In this document: positions 5,308 to 11,841 of the stretch, piece after piece
Layout of the letters: every line of letters starts with the position of its first letter
Position numbering within the stretch: the first letter of the stretch is position 1
NCBI GenBank assembly: GCA_946626015.1
Contig: CAMOTT010000044.1
Location: 1 to 11,841, forward strand
DNA length: 11,841 bases
DNA from: an uncultured Clostridia bacterium
Lineage (GTDB): Bacteria > Bacillota > Clostridia > Oscillospirales > Acutalibacteraceae
Direction: 5' to 3'
The notes under the pieces: generated by a model
Told to the model about the DNA's origin: nothing
The model's input: only the letters and a program-made list of their open reading frames with translations
Databases searched by the model: none
Program-made: the position numbers and the translations under genes

Positions 5308-6948
5308 TCACGCCAGCTCAAGGAACAGCACCGTGTTGGCGTCGAGGATCCTGTTGAGGCGAAGCGTGCCGTCTTCACCCACAGCGCAGGTCTGTTCCGT
5401 GGGGGTAAGCTTGGAACACTCCACATATCTGTCCCGGCGCTTTTCAAAATAGAGAGCCCGGGCGGCCGGGTCGCTGAGGGTAGTGGGGTCGTCAAGACAG
5501 GGGTCGTCCGGCGACCAGGCAAAGCAATCGTCCGTGATGCCGTATTTCACCCGATCCTGCTGCCATTCGTCAAAAAAGTTGCAGTCATCGTCAATGCGCC
5601 ATTCCCGCAGGGTCAAAGTCTGCCCGGCAAACCGGGGCAGTTTAAGCCGCAGCTCCACGTCAGCCCTCTTTTTGTAGGTCAGTTTATTGCGGAAATTGTA
5701 CAGCAGGATATGCGCCTCCCCTGCTTCCGGGTCAAAGGACGCGGCGCCGTCCACCTCAACGCTGAAGATCTTTCTCAGCGGCGTTCCCGTGGAAGAAACC
5801 TTTAGCTTTTGCTCCCCTGCCATGCTGTGCACGGCCTTTGCCACATGGTAACTGACGGTGGGGTATCCCTTAAGCCCGCCGGACAAATATCCCCAAGACG
5901 AAAAATAGTCTATGTCGTTGCGGATGGTCTGAGCCCAGAGCCGCGCGTCATACGCGGCCTGCCAGGTGTGCCCCACGGTGCGGCTGGCAAGGTCAGAGGA
6001 CTCCTTTCCCTCGGACGCGGACAGGATACGTCCCTCATCCACGCAGTAGATAAGATCGCGCAAGCCGTAGGACTCGGCTTTTTTGCGCAGATCGGCAATG
6101 GTTTTTGGCAAGGTTTTGCCCTTTGTAAATCGGCCGGGGCATGAATCATAGAACGACGCGCTCAGGTAGCAAATACGGGTGCCCGTCTTGCCCGTTGCGT
6201 AGTTGACACCCTTGGCAACGTGGCGGATAAACAGGTTTTCATCCCACAGCCCCTCGGTCACAGCCATTGCGTGGGCGCCCACAAAAACGTCCGGGGCAAT
6301 GGCGTCTATCAGCGCCTGAACGGTGTAGTCGTACAGCTTGCAGTAAGCCTCCATTGAAGCCTTCGGATCGCTGTTGCCTGCGTAAAACCATGCCTCGTTC
6401 TCAAATTCGGTCATGACCCCGAACCGCCAGGAGCGCACCTCATCCCTGCCGAAGGACTGCACCAGAGTATCGGCAAGGGCATAGATGTAGTTGTAATAAA
6501 CATTATAGTCACGGGGCGGATGGACGTTCATATCAAAGCCGCCCAATACCGGCTCGTCGCTGTATTTGATGGGCACTCCGCCCAGCTTGAGCAAAGGCTT
6601 TGCCCCCAGCGACAAGATGCCGCGGCAGTTTTCCACCAGCCGGGAAAAATCATAGTCGTCCATAACCGAGCCGTCGGAGGGATCGCGGAACAGATCGCGC
6701 TGAAGAGTGCCGCCTGAGCACTGCATCAGCTGAACGTACTCCACAAATTCGTAGATATCATTCTCCTCATCCCTTTGGGGCTCCACGAACTGCGTACCCA
6801 TATCCCATACGTTTACATTGCTGACCTTGTTGGATATTATGCCGCCGGGAGATGAGCCGTCCGCCGTAAAAACCACGCGGGAAGCGTCGGCAAAAAGCAG
6901 CGTAAAGCAGTAGGCAAGGCTCAAAAATAGCACGCTGAAACGAGACAT
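5308..6948 (-). CDS. Secreted GH39-like (clan GH-A) glycoside hydrolase
   Basis: The 546-residue protein starts at ATG 6948-6946, with AGGAGGG 6 nt upstream; a start at 6978 would precede the ribosome site. Residues 1-22 look like a signal peptide (MSRFSVLFLSLAYCFTLLFA). Residues 45-320 have the order of features seen in GH39 beta-xylosidase/iduronidase-type barrels: RDLFRDP, then a catalytic-type strand WRFGVMTEFENEAWF with Glu181, then YLSASFYD, then YCVDEGR with Glu305. The 124-residue gap between these glutamates is close to that between acid/base and nucleophile in known GH39 enzymes. About 420-546 looks like a beta-rich accessory domain. In clan GH-A the acid/base Glu is normally preceded by Asn; here it is Thr180, so this is a divergent member. 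The substrate is not predictable. It is the last gene of the run starting at the Nudix gene, 53 nt after the HAD gene, with no clear promoter of its own. Confidence 0.75.
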   Translation of the reverse strand: MSRFSVLFLSLAYCFTLLFADASRVVFTADGSSPGGIISNKVSNVNVWDMGTQFVEPQRDEENDIYEFVEYVQLMQCSGGTLQRDLFRDPSDGSVMDDYDFSRLVENCRGILSLGAKPLLKLGGVPIKYSDEPVLGGFDMNVHPPRDYNVYYNYIYALADTLVQSFGRDEVRSWRFGVMTEFENEAWFYAGNSDPKASMEAYCKLYDYTVQALIDAIAPDVFVGAHAMAVTEGLWDENLFIRHVAKGVNYATGKTGTRICYLSASFYDSCPGRFTKGKTLPKTIADLRKKAESYGLRDLIYCVDEGRILSASEGKESSDLASRTVGHTWQAAYDARLWAQTIRNDIDYFSSWGYLSGGLKGYPTVSYHVAKAVHSMAGEQKLKVSSTGTPLRKIFSVEVDGAASFDPEAGEAHILLYNFRNKLTYKKRADVELRLKLPRFAGQTLTLREWRIDDDCNFFDEWQQDRVKYGITDDCFAWSPDDPCLDDPTTLSDPAARALYFEKRRDRYVECSKLTPTEQTCAVGEDGTLRLNRILDANTVLFLELA

Positions 6949-7001
6949 GGCAAACCCTCCTGGTTTTTTAATATACAATGAACAATAAAAATATCTGTTT
7001 A

Positions 7002-7661
7002 TTACAAACCCGGAATCACAATGCCCTCTATCTCTGCCGGAGCCTTTACTATGTAATCGGCTCCCGTTGACCGCAGTTCCTCAAGGCTGCCGTAACCGTA
7101 AAGCACGCCGGCGCATTTGAGCCCTGCGTCATGGGCGCCCTGCACGTCGTAGAGCCTGTCTCCAACCATCAGCACCCGTTCCCGGGGCAGACCCATTTTG
7201 TCCGCGGCGCTGCCTATTATCTCCGTTTTGCTTGGATCTCTGTTGCTCTCGTTCACGCCGACGACGCTGGCAAATTTTTCGCGCAGACCAAGGTAGTCCA
7301 GAATTTTAAAGGTAAAAACCTCCGGCTTGGCCGTAGCTATGCCCACCTTTACGCCCCGGGAGTCAAGGGAACCGATAAGCTCCTCCATTCCGTCGTAAAG
7401 GCTTAGCATCTTGTACGCGCCGCCCCTGTAAAACTCGCGGTAGATCTCCACCGCACCGGCTGCCTCCTCATCGGTAAAACCGCATTCCCTGCGGAAGCTC
7501 TCGTACAGCGGAGGCCCTATAAAGGTTTTCAGCGCCGCCTCGTCAAGGGGAGGCCTGCCCATTCTTTTGAGCGCCTCCCTTATGCAGTAAAACACGCCCT
7601 CGCCGGTGTCGGCAAAGGTGCCGTCAAAGTCAAGCAATACTCCGTCAAAATTTCTTTTCAT
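7002..7661 (-). CDS. HAD-superfamily phosphatase, phosphoglycolate phosphatase-like
   Basis: The 219-residue protein has all four HAD motifs: DFDGT with nucleophile Asp11 and acid/base Asp13, Thr110 in GIATAK, Lys145 in DPSKTEIIG, and GDRLYD (Asp168 and Asp172) for magnesium. The helical cap between residues 20 and 90 is the type found in PGP/beta-phosphoglucomutase-like members. These soluble enzymes remove phosphate from small metabolites such as phosphoglycolate or sugar phosphates; the exact substrate cannot be read from sequence. The start at 7661 lies 3 nt after the mltG stop, with GAGG inside the end of mltG as ribosome site, so translation is probably coupled. Length is normal. Confidence 0.88.
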   Translation of the reverse strand: MKRNFDGVLLDFDGTFADTGEGVFYCIREALKRMGRPPLDEAALKTFIGPPLYESFRRECGFTDEEAAGAVEIYREFYRGGAYKMLSLYDGMEELIGSLDSRGVKVGIATAKPEVFTFKILDYLGLREKFASVVGVNESNRDPSKTEIIGSAADKMGLPRERVLMVGDRLYDVQGAHDAGLKCAGVLYGYGSLEELRSTGADYIVKAPAEIEGIVIPGL

Positions 7662-7664
7662 CTT

Positions 7665-8510
7665 TCAGCCTCTGAGCCCTACGGCGGCGCAGTTTTCCTT
7701 GTGCTGCTCGTAGGTTTTCGCGTAGTAATAGTTGTTGTCGTTGTCCGACACAAAATAATAGTAATCGGTCTGTTCCGGCTCTAACGCCGCGTTTATCGCA
7801 TCCATCCCGGGGTTGCAGATAGCGCCTGCGGGCAGCCCCTTGCATTTGTACGTATCGTAAACTTCTGTAAATTTTTCCACATCCTCAAAGCAGGGCTTCA
7901 GTGAGTTTTCAACGTAAAAGGAGGTCGAATCGCTTTGCAGCTTGGGGAAGGAATCGCTTTTGAGCCTGTTGTGGAAAACGGACGAGACCTTGCCCATCTT
8001 TTCCGGATCGGAGGCCTCCTCCTGTATTATGGAGGCAAGGGTGATGACCTGATCCACGGTCATTCCCCGTTCCGCCGCGCGGCTGCGCATAGCCCTGGTT
8101 ATTTTAGCCTCTGTGTTTTTCAAGAATTTGCTTATAACCGATTGGGGCATACTGTTGCGGTAAAATTCGTAGGTGTCCGGGAACAGGTAGCCCTCCAGTT
8201 TAAAAGCTCTCTCCTCCCCGTTGACGATATCTCCCGCAAAGGCGCCCAAGTTCTCATCGTCATTCACGGCCAAGAGAAAATCCGACATGCTGCAAACCTG
8301 ATTTTCCTCCAGCCGCTTCGCGATATCGTAAACCGTAAACCCCTCCGGGAAGGTGACGGAAACAGTAGTCCTCACCGGCACTGTCTGGGCGGGCTTTACG
8401 CGCTCCCGCACAAAGTCAAGAGAAAACTTTACAACAAGCACAAGGATGGCGACCACCGCAGCCAAGGCCAGGGAGTAGATTATTATGATTTTCTTTTTGG
8501 ATCTTTCCAT
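7665..8510 (-). CDS. mltG: Endolytic murein transglycosylase MltG (YceG family)
   Basis: The 281-residue protein cleaves nascent glycan strands at the outer face of the membrane, in known members setting strand length together with peptidoglycan synthases. Residues 8-33 are the single transmembrane helix after MERSKKK. Residues 48-95 resemble the LysM-like subdomain (VTFPEGFTVYDIAKRL). The catalytic domain follows: EGYLFPDTYEF at 106-116, LASIIQEEA at 158-166 with the catalytic Glu probably at 165, VFHNRL at 178-183, LQSDST, then GLPAGAICNPG and YYYFVSD. The start is uncertain. ATG 8510 has no good ribosome site at normal distance, while ATG 8567 (19 more residues, overlapping the Nudix gene by 25 nt) has AAGTGG just ahead. 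I chose 8510 because MERSKKK directly precedes the membrane helix. The next gene starts 3 nt after the stop. Confidence 0.92.
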   Translation of the reverse strand: MERSKKKIIIIYSLALAAVVAILVLVVKFSLDFVRERVKPAQTVPVRTTVSVTFPEGFTVYDIAKRLEENQVCSMSDFLLAVNDDENLGAFAGDIVNGEERAFKLEGYLFPDTYEFYRNSMPQSVISKFLKNTEAKITRAMRSRAAERGMTVDQVITLASIIQEEASDPEKMGKVSSVFHNRLKSDSFPKLQSDSTSFYVENSLKPCFEDVEKFTEVYDTYKCKGLPAGAICNPGMDAINAALEPEQTDYYYFVSDNDNNYYYAKTYEQHKENCAAVGLRG

Positions 8511-8542
8511 GTTTTTGCGGCCGGGAACCAGCCCTTCCTTTC

Positions 8543-9094
8543 TTATTCTGCTCCGTCTGCCATCCACTTGAGCATTGCCATCTTAAGCACTGCCGCCTGA
8601 GTTTTGCCGTCCTTTATCTCGTTGTTGACCACCATCTCAACAGCCCTGTTGAGGGGGATCTTTTCCACGTTCAGGAACTCGTCCGCATCCAGATTTTGTT
8701 TTGTGAAGGTTATGCCGGTTGCCCCGTACATATGGATGACCTCGCCGCAATACCCGGGAGAAGGGTAGAATTTGCCTAAATCGGTATATTTTGAGGCCAC
8801 CGCTCCGGCCTCCTCCTCGAGCTCGCGGAGACCGGCGGAAAGGGGATTTTCCCCCGGCTCAAGCTTGCCTGCCGGCAGCTCAAGAACCACCTCGCCATAA
8901 GGGTAACGGAACTGCCTGACAAAAAGCAGCTCGTTCTCCCCGGTAAGAGCCGCCACGGTCACTCCGCCGGGGTGCTCCACCACCTCGCGTATACAGGGCT
9001 CCCCATTGGGCAGCTCCGCCTCATCCACGCGCAGGTTTATTATTTTGCCCTTGTATTTATAATCCTGATTGATGGTTTTTTCAAACAGATCCAT
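8543..9094 (-). CDS. nudF: Nudix hydrolase, ADP-ribose pyrophosphatase type
   Basis: The 183-residue protein carries a full Nudix box: Gly76, GE at 81-82, then RELEEEAG at 90-97, which binds the catalytic magnesium. The N-terminal part (VVEHPGGV and FVRQFRYP) and the SPGYCGE segment after the box are typical of the ADP-ribose pyrophosphatase subgroup, which splits ADP-ribose to AMP and ribose 5-phosphate in the cytoplasm. Close relatives can prefer other nucleotide sugars. ATG 9094 is preceded by AAGGAG at 7 nt, so the start is firm. It is the first gene of the run with mltG, the HAD gene and the GH39-like gene. Confidence 0.92.
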   Translation of the reverse strand: MDLFEKTINQDYKYKGKIINLRVDEAELPNGEPCIREVVEHPGGVTVAALTGENELLFVRQFRYPYGEVVLELPAGKLEPGENPLSAGLRELEEEAGAVASKYTDLGKFYPSPGYCGEVIHMYGATGITFTKQNLDADEFLNVEKIPLNRAVEMVVNNEIKDGKTQAAVLKMAMLKWMADGAE

Positions 9095-9110
9095 AACGCA
9101 TCTCCTTAAA

Positions 9111-9133
9111 ACGGAGCCTTTTGTCTGCTCCGT
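9111..9133 (-). promoter_or_regulatory. Hairpin directly upstream of the nudF ribosome site
   Basis: On the minus strand ACGGAGC pairs with GCTCCGT across a 9-nt loop, and the sequence then reads TTTTAAGGAG. The stem therefore ends a few nucleotides before the Shine-Dalgarno. It could be a 5'-end stabiliser or a weak terminator for read-through from the CD1247 gene. A possible promoter (TTGTTT, 15 bp, TAAAAT at 9153-9148) would start transcription just above it. Confidence 0.45.
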
Positions 9134-9157
9134 CTTTCCTTTCCGGTATTTTATGCT

Positions 9158-9201
9158 GTAATATTACAAAACAAGCTGTATCATTGGCCATGATACAGCT
9201 T
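9158..9201 (-). terminator. Terminator of the efp-CD1247 unit
   Basis: AAGCTGTATCA and TGATACAGCTT (9173-9183 and 9191-9201) form a perfect 11-bp stem with a 7-nt loop. On the minus strand GTTTTGTAATATT follows as a T-rich tail. It starts 22 nt after the stop of the CD1247 gene. Confidence 0.85.
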
Positions 9202-9223
9202 AGTGTTGATTTGCTTTGATTTA

Positions 9224-9637
9224 TCAGTCTTCGCAATCGCAGTCCTTGTCACAATCGCAATCATCAAAATCGAACTCAAGGAGCTCATTGCAGTTGGGGC
9301 AATTTATGCTGCCTTCCTCAAGGATGTCGTCATCTATGCAGATCTCTTCACCGCAGCTGGGGCATTTGACCTCAAAATAATCGTCATCGCAGCAATCGCA
9401 ATCACAATCATCATATTCATCATAGACGAACTCTTCAAGATCCTCAAGATCCTCGTCAACAGCATCGATCTGCTCGTTGAGAACCGCTACCTCATCGTCA
9501 AGATCCGCCACTGTAAGTGAAAGATCGTCAAGGAGATCGATAATAGCGTTAAAAAGCTTTGTCTCGGGCTTCTCCGCGTCAAGCTTGAGCCCCTCTGCCA
9601 AACCTTTTAAATAAGCTGCTTTCTCTGTAACTGTCAT
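9224..9637 (-). CDS. CD1247-family protein with zinc ribbon and Cys/Asp-rich segments
   Basis: The 137-residue protein starts at ATG 9637-9635, with AGGAGGG 7 nt upstream; an upstream start at 9718 overlaps efp and is rejected. Residues 1-40 (MTVTEKAAYLKGLAEGL, then LFNAIIDLLDDLSLTV) are the conserved N-terminal domain known from clostridial CD1247-type proteins. Residues 43-72 are an acidic heptad-like helix, probably a coiled coil (VADLDDEVAVLNEQIDAVD). Residues 92-116 hold a zinc ribbon (Cys92, Cys95, Cys113, Cys116). Two clusters of alternating Asp and Cys, at 77-86 and 126-137, flank it and could bind further metal. The protein is cytoplasmic and of unknown function. It follows efp by 43 nt with no terminator between, a pairing I recall in other Clostridia, and it shares the efp promoter. 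Confidence 0.88.
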   Translation of the reverse strand: MTVTEKAAYLKGLAEGLKLDAEKPETKLFNAIIDLLDDLSLTVADLDDEVAVLNEQIDAVDEDLEDLEEFVYDEYDDCDCDCCDDDYFEVKCPSCGEEICIDDDILEEGSINCPNCNELLEFDFDDCDCDKDCDCED

Positions 9638-9680
9638 AGTATTGCCCTCCTGTATATAATTTGGTAAATGTCTTGTTTTA

Positions 9681-10238
9681 TCACGCTCTGCTGGAATACT
9701 CGCCTGTTCTTGTGTCAACGATGATCATTTCGCCCTCGTCTATAAACAGGGGAACTTTGATCTCCGCGCCTGTCTCAAGGGTGGCGGGCTTTGTGGCGTT
9801 TGTGGCTGTGTCGCCCTTAAAGCCGGGATCGGTCTTTGTGACCTGCAAAGTAACTGTTGTGGGAGGCTCAACGCCGAAAACATTGCCCTTATAGGAGAGG
9901 ATCCTGCAAACGAAGTCCTCTTTGACGAACTTGAAGCTCTCGGGGAGGTCTGAAGCGTTGATGGGAACCATATCATAGGTTTCGGGATCCATGAAGTAGT
10001 AGAGGTCACCGTCATTGTAGGAATAGGTCATCTCTTTACGGTCAATGTAAGCGGTGGGGAATTTTTCGGTGGGGCTGAATGTGCGCTCAACAACAGCTCC
10101 GGCTATGACGTTGCGAATCTTTGTGCGGACAAAGGCCGCGCCCTTACCGGGTTTTACGTGCTGGAACTCGATGATCTGATAAACGCTGCCGTCCATCTCG
10201 AAGGTTACGCCGTTTCTGAAATCTCCTGCTGATATCAT
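9681..10238 (-). CDS. efp: Translation elongation factor P
   Basis: The 185-residue protein matches EF-P along its full length: N-terminal KOW-like domain (MISAGDFRNGVTFEMDG), two OB-fold domains, and the C-terminal signature region IDEGEMIIVDTRTGEY. EF-P binds the ribosome between the P and E sites and relieves stalling at consecutive prolines. The tip loop reads KPGKG with Lys32, the residue modified in many bacteria; the modifying enzyme is not in this window. The ATG at 10238 is preceded by GTGGTGA, a moderate ribosome site. The promoter at 10326-10354 gives an approximately 80-nt leader. The CD1247 gene follows on the same transcript. Confidence 0.97.
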   Translation of the reverse strand: MISAGDFRNGVTFEMDGSVYQIIEFQHVKPGKGAAFVRTKIRNVIAGAVVERTFSPTEKFPTAYIDRKEMTYSYNDGDLYYFMDPETYDMVPINASDLPESFKFVKEDFVCRILSYKGNVFGVEPPTTVTLQVTKTDPGFKGDTATNATKPATLETGAEIKVPLFIDEGEMIIVDTRTGEYSSRA

Positions 10239-10325
10239 AATTTTTCACCACATGATGCACGGCTGACGACAACCGGCGCATCAAATCCTTTCCTGTTCTT
10301 CGTATATAATACATACTACTGGTTT

Positions 10326-10354
10326 ATTTTATACTATTTTCTTCTATATTGCAA
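10326..10354 (-). promoter_or_regulatory. Sigma-A-type promoter of efp
   Basis: On the minus strand TTGCAA (10354-10349) and TAAAAT (10331-10326) are separated by 17 bp, with an A-rich spacer. The predicted transcript start is near 10319. Confidence 0.7.
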
Positions 10355-10394
10355 GTATTTTTTGCACAAAAGCCCGCGTTTATCTGTCAGACTG

Positions 10395-11841
10395 TCAGGC
10401 CGGGGTCAAACCGTTGACAAATTTCAACATTCTCGCCGCAGAGGGAGCCGCAAAAGCTATCAAGCTCTGGGTATGCGCAAGGACTGTGCGCCACAGGGTC
10501 GATGTGAACATTGAAATGCAGCCGGCGGCGATTTTTTGAGCAAATTCTTTCTCAATGCCGCTTACCACAGCCTTCTTGGCAAAAGCCGCGCCTTTTCCTG
10601 TCTCAAGGAACTCCACCACAGCGTCACAAAGTATCTCGCTGACAAGAGCTTTATCGGTTTCAAGAGCAAGCCTGTTTTTCTCTGTTGAGGAAACGCTGGC
10701 CTTAACTGAGGGCTCCGCCGCAAAATCCAGTTTTTCCACAACGGCGTCAAACTGCTCTCTGGTAAGAGGAAGGGTCGTCTCGTTAATGCCGTCCTTATCG
10801 AAGTCAAAGCCGGCAGGCTCCTCCTCGGAACCGGTGATATATTTCTTGTCGATCATGTTCCAGATAAAGTCCCTGTCCAGGTCAAGGTTTTCCAGCATAT
10901 CGTTGAACTGAATAACGTAGAACAGGCTCTTATCTTTAAGCAAATTGCGCACAAGCTCGTTGACCATGCCGGAATCAAGGGCATAAAGGAGCTTGGGCAA
11001 AAGCTCGATAACGGTATCCACGCCGCCGTTTTCGATCTTTGTGAGCAGATCTGCCACGGGCTTGAGCGTCAGGTTGGCAACTGTGCGCAGACGGAGCTTG
11101 CTGTTTTCCGTTTCGCCGTTTACCGCCTGCTCCACAAGCTGTGTGAATTCAACGGAGCTTACAGGCTCCAGCTCAAGCAGCTCATAAACAGGAACAAACA
11201 GGTTGTAATTACCAACAACATATTCACCGTTTTTCACGCTGTCCGTAAAATCACCCAGCATATTTCTGACATCCAGCTGTGTCAGGATTTCCGAAAGCGA
11301 GCAGACAAACGCATCGAAGAAGCTGTATGCGTCCCCGTCATCAAATCCGAAATCGGCGCTTGTAAAATTCACACCGTTTTCAACAACATCGGGAATGGTG
11401 AGGTAACCGTCCGCACTCGCTTTTTGGAGCTTTGCAACGGCGCTGGCAAATCTTTTATCCTGAGCAAGACCCTGGGCGATCAAATCGGTCGTGAAAAGGA
11501 ACTTGATAAAGCCCGCCACCGCTCCGAGGCTGGGGTCGGATTCCAATTTCCTGGAGATAGCCTCAATTATGCCGTTGATCGAACCGATAACATTACTGCC
11601 GGTTAAAAGATCCTGAGAGAGCGAATCTTTTATACTGCTGTCCAGATCCATCAGGATGTTTGCCGCCTGAACGAATTTGACTGCGTTTGCCTTCTTGACC
11701 TTTGGGCTTTCTATGACTGTCTTAACGTAGGCCGAAGTGTCGATCACGTTGTCGGCCGGTTCAGGCCGAGCCTCTTGAGCGAGCACCGCCGCGGCGCCGG
11801 AAAACATCAGCAAAACCGCAAGCATCAGGGAAACTATTCTT
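10395..11841 (-). CDS. Secreted helical protein of unknown function (5' end off the window)
   Basis: The frame stays open to the right edge, giving 481 complete codons. A Met at 11825 is available, but the preceding codons (R-I-V-S-L) complete a typical signal peptide that continues as MLAVLLMFSGAAAVLAQEA, so the true start is a few codons outside. The mature protein is acidic, rich in Leu, Ala, Val, Asp and Glu, and predicted mostly helical (for example DTVIELLPKLLYALDSGMVNELV). One segment, FDFDKDGINETTLPLTREQF near residue 350, resembles a calcium-binding EF-hand-like loop (DxDxDG). No enzymatic motif, wall-sorting signal or membrane helix is seen at the C-terminus, which ends in NGLTPA. 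I do not recognise the family. It is followed by about 155 nt with no clear terminator before efp. Confidence 0.75.
   Translation of the reverse strand, partial: RIVSLMLAVLLMFSGAAAVLAQEARPEPADNVIDTSAYVKTVIESPKVKKANAVKFVQAANILMDLDSSIKDSLSQDLLTGSNVIGSINGIIEAISRKLESDPSLGAVAGFIKFLFTTDLIAQGLAQDKRFASAVAKLQKASADGYLTIPDVVENGVNFTSADFGFDDGDAYSFFDAFVCSLSEILTQLDVRNMLGDFTDSVKNGEYVVGNYNLFVPVYELLELEPVSSVEFTQLVEQAVNGETENSKLRLRTVANLTLKPVADLLTKIENGGVDTVIELLPKLLYALDSGMVNELVRNLLKDKSLFYVIQFNDMLENLDLDRDFIWNMIDKKYITGSEEEPAGFDFDKDGINETTLPLTREQFDAVVEKLDFAAEPSVKASVSSTEKNRLALETDKALVSEILCDAVVEFLETGKGAAFAKKAVVSGIEKEFAQKIAAGCISMFTSTLWRTVLAHTQSLIAFAAPSAARMLKFVNGLTPA

Noticed and set aside
9203..9520. Plus-strand frame that looks like a small hydrophobic membrane protein
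   Set aside because: It is the antisense of the Asp-rich CD1247 gene; GAT codons read as ATC (Ile) on the other strand and create false hydrophobicity.
9638..9718. Upstream start of the CD1247 gene at 9718
   Set aside because: It overlaps the end of efp, while ATG 9637 has AGGAGGG at ideal spacing and the conserved family start.
10377..10394. Direct repeat CTGACAG twice after the stop of the C-terminal secreted protein
   Set aside because: Only two short copies, no stem and no T-tract; not a terminator and too short to interpret.
1..11841. Possible mobile element, phage, toxin-antitoxin or defence system
   Set aside because: No transposase, integrase, nuclease, toxin-sized pair or terminal inverted repeats were seen; gene content is housekeeping plus surface proteins.

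Overview
The window looks like a chromosomal stretch from a Gram-positive member of the Clostridia, most likely an Oscillospirales/Ruminococcus-type gut anaerobe. This is inference from gene content: a BspA-type leucine-rich-repeat surface protein, a DUF6273 protein, a CD1247-family zinc-ribbon protein directly downstream of efp, an aldo/keto reductase fused to a two-cluster ferredoxin domain, strong AGGAGG-type ribosome binding sites and sigma-A-like promoters. There is no rRNA, tRNA, transposase, phage gene, CRISPR array or recognised riboswitch. The species cannot be named from this sequence.

Layout. (1) 1-1120, minus strand: the 5' part of a BspA/LRR_5 surface protein that runs off the left edge, preceded by a small secreted Cys-containing protein of unknown function. 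(2) 1121-1434: a divergent regulatory region with a 10-bp-arm palindrome, four CTTAA boxes on one helical face, and one promoter each way. (3) 1435-2896, plus strand: thpR (RNA 2',3'-cyclic phosphodiesterase), then a predicted lipoprotein or membrane protein with an Ig-like segment, ending in a strong terminator. (4) 3010-3870, minus: a membrane-anchored DUF6273 protein with its own terminator. (5) 3871-4106: back-to-back promoters whose -35 hexamers overlap. (6) 4107-5222, plus: the aldo/keto reductase-ferredoxin fusion. (7) 5308-9094, minus: an apparent four-gene unit, read as Nudix hydrolase, MltG-like lytic transglycosylase, HAD phosphatase, secreted GH39-like glycosidase. (8) 9224-10238, minus: efp followed by the CD1247 zinc-ribbon gene, with a good promoter and terminator. 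(9) 10395-11841, minus: a secreted helical protein of unknown function whose 5' end is cut by the window edge.

How the genes relate. The efp/CD1247 pair and the Nudix/mltG/HAD genes are housekeeping functions (translation, nucleotide clean-up, peptidoglycan trimming). The GH39-like gene may be a later addition to the end of that operon. The remaining genes are mostly envelope or secreted proteins (LRR, small secreted protein, lipoprotein, DUF6273, C-terminal unknown), so the region is rich in cell-surface products. No clear new multi-gene system is visible. The most unusual features are the CTTAA-box/palindrome control region, the hairpin over the thpR stop codon, the divergent GH39-like active site, and three envelope proteins without an assignable function.
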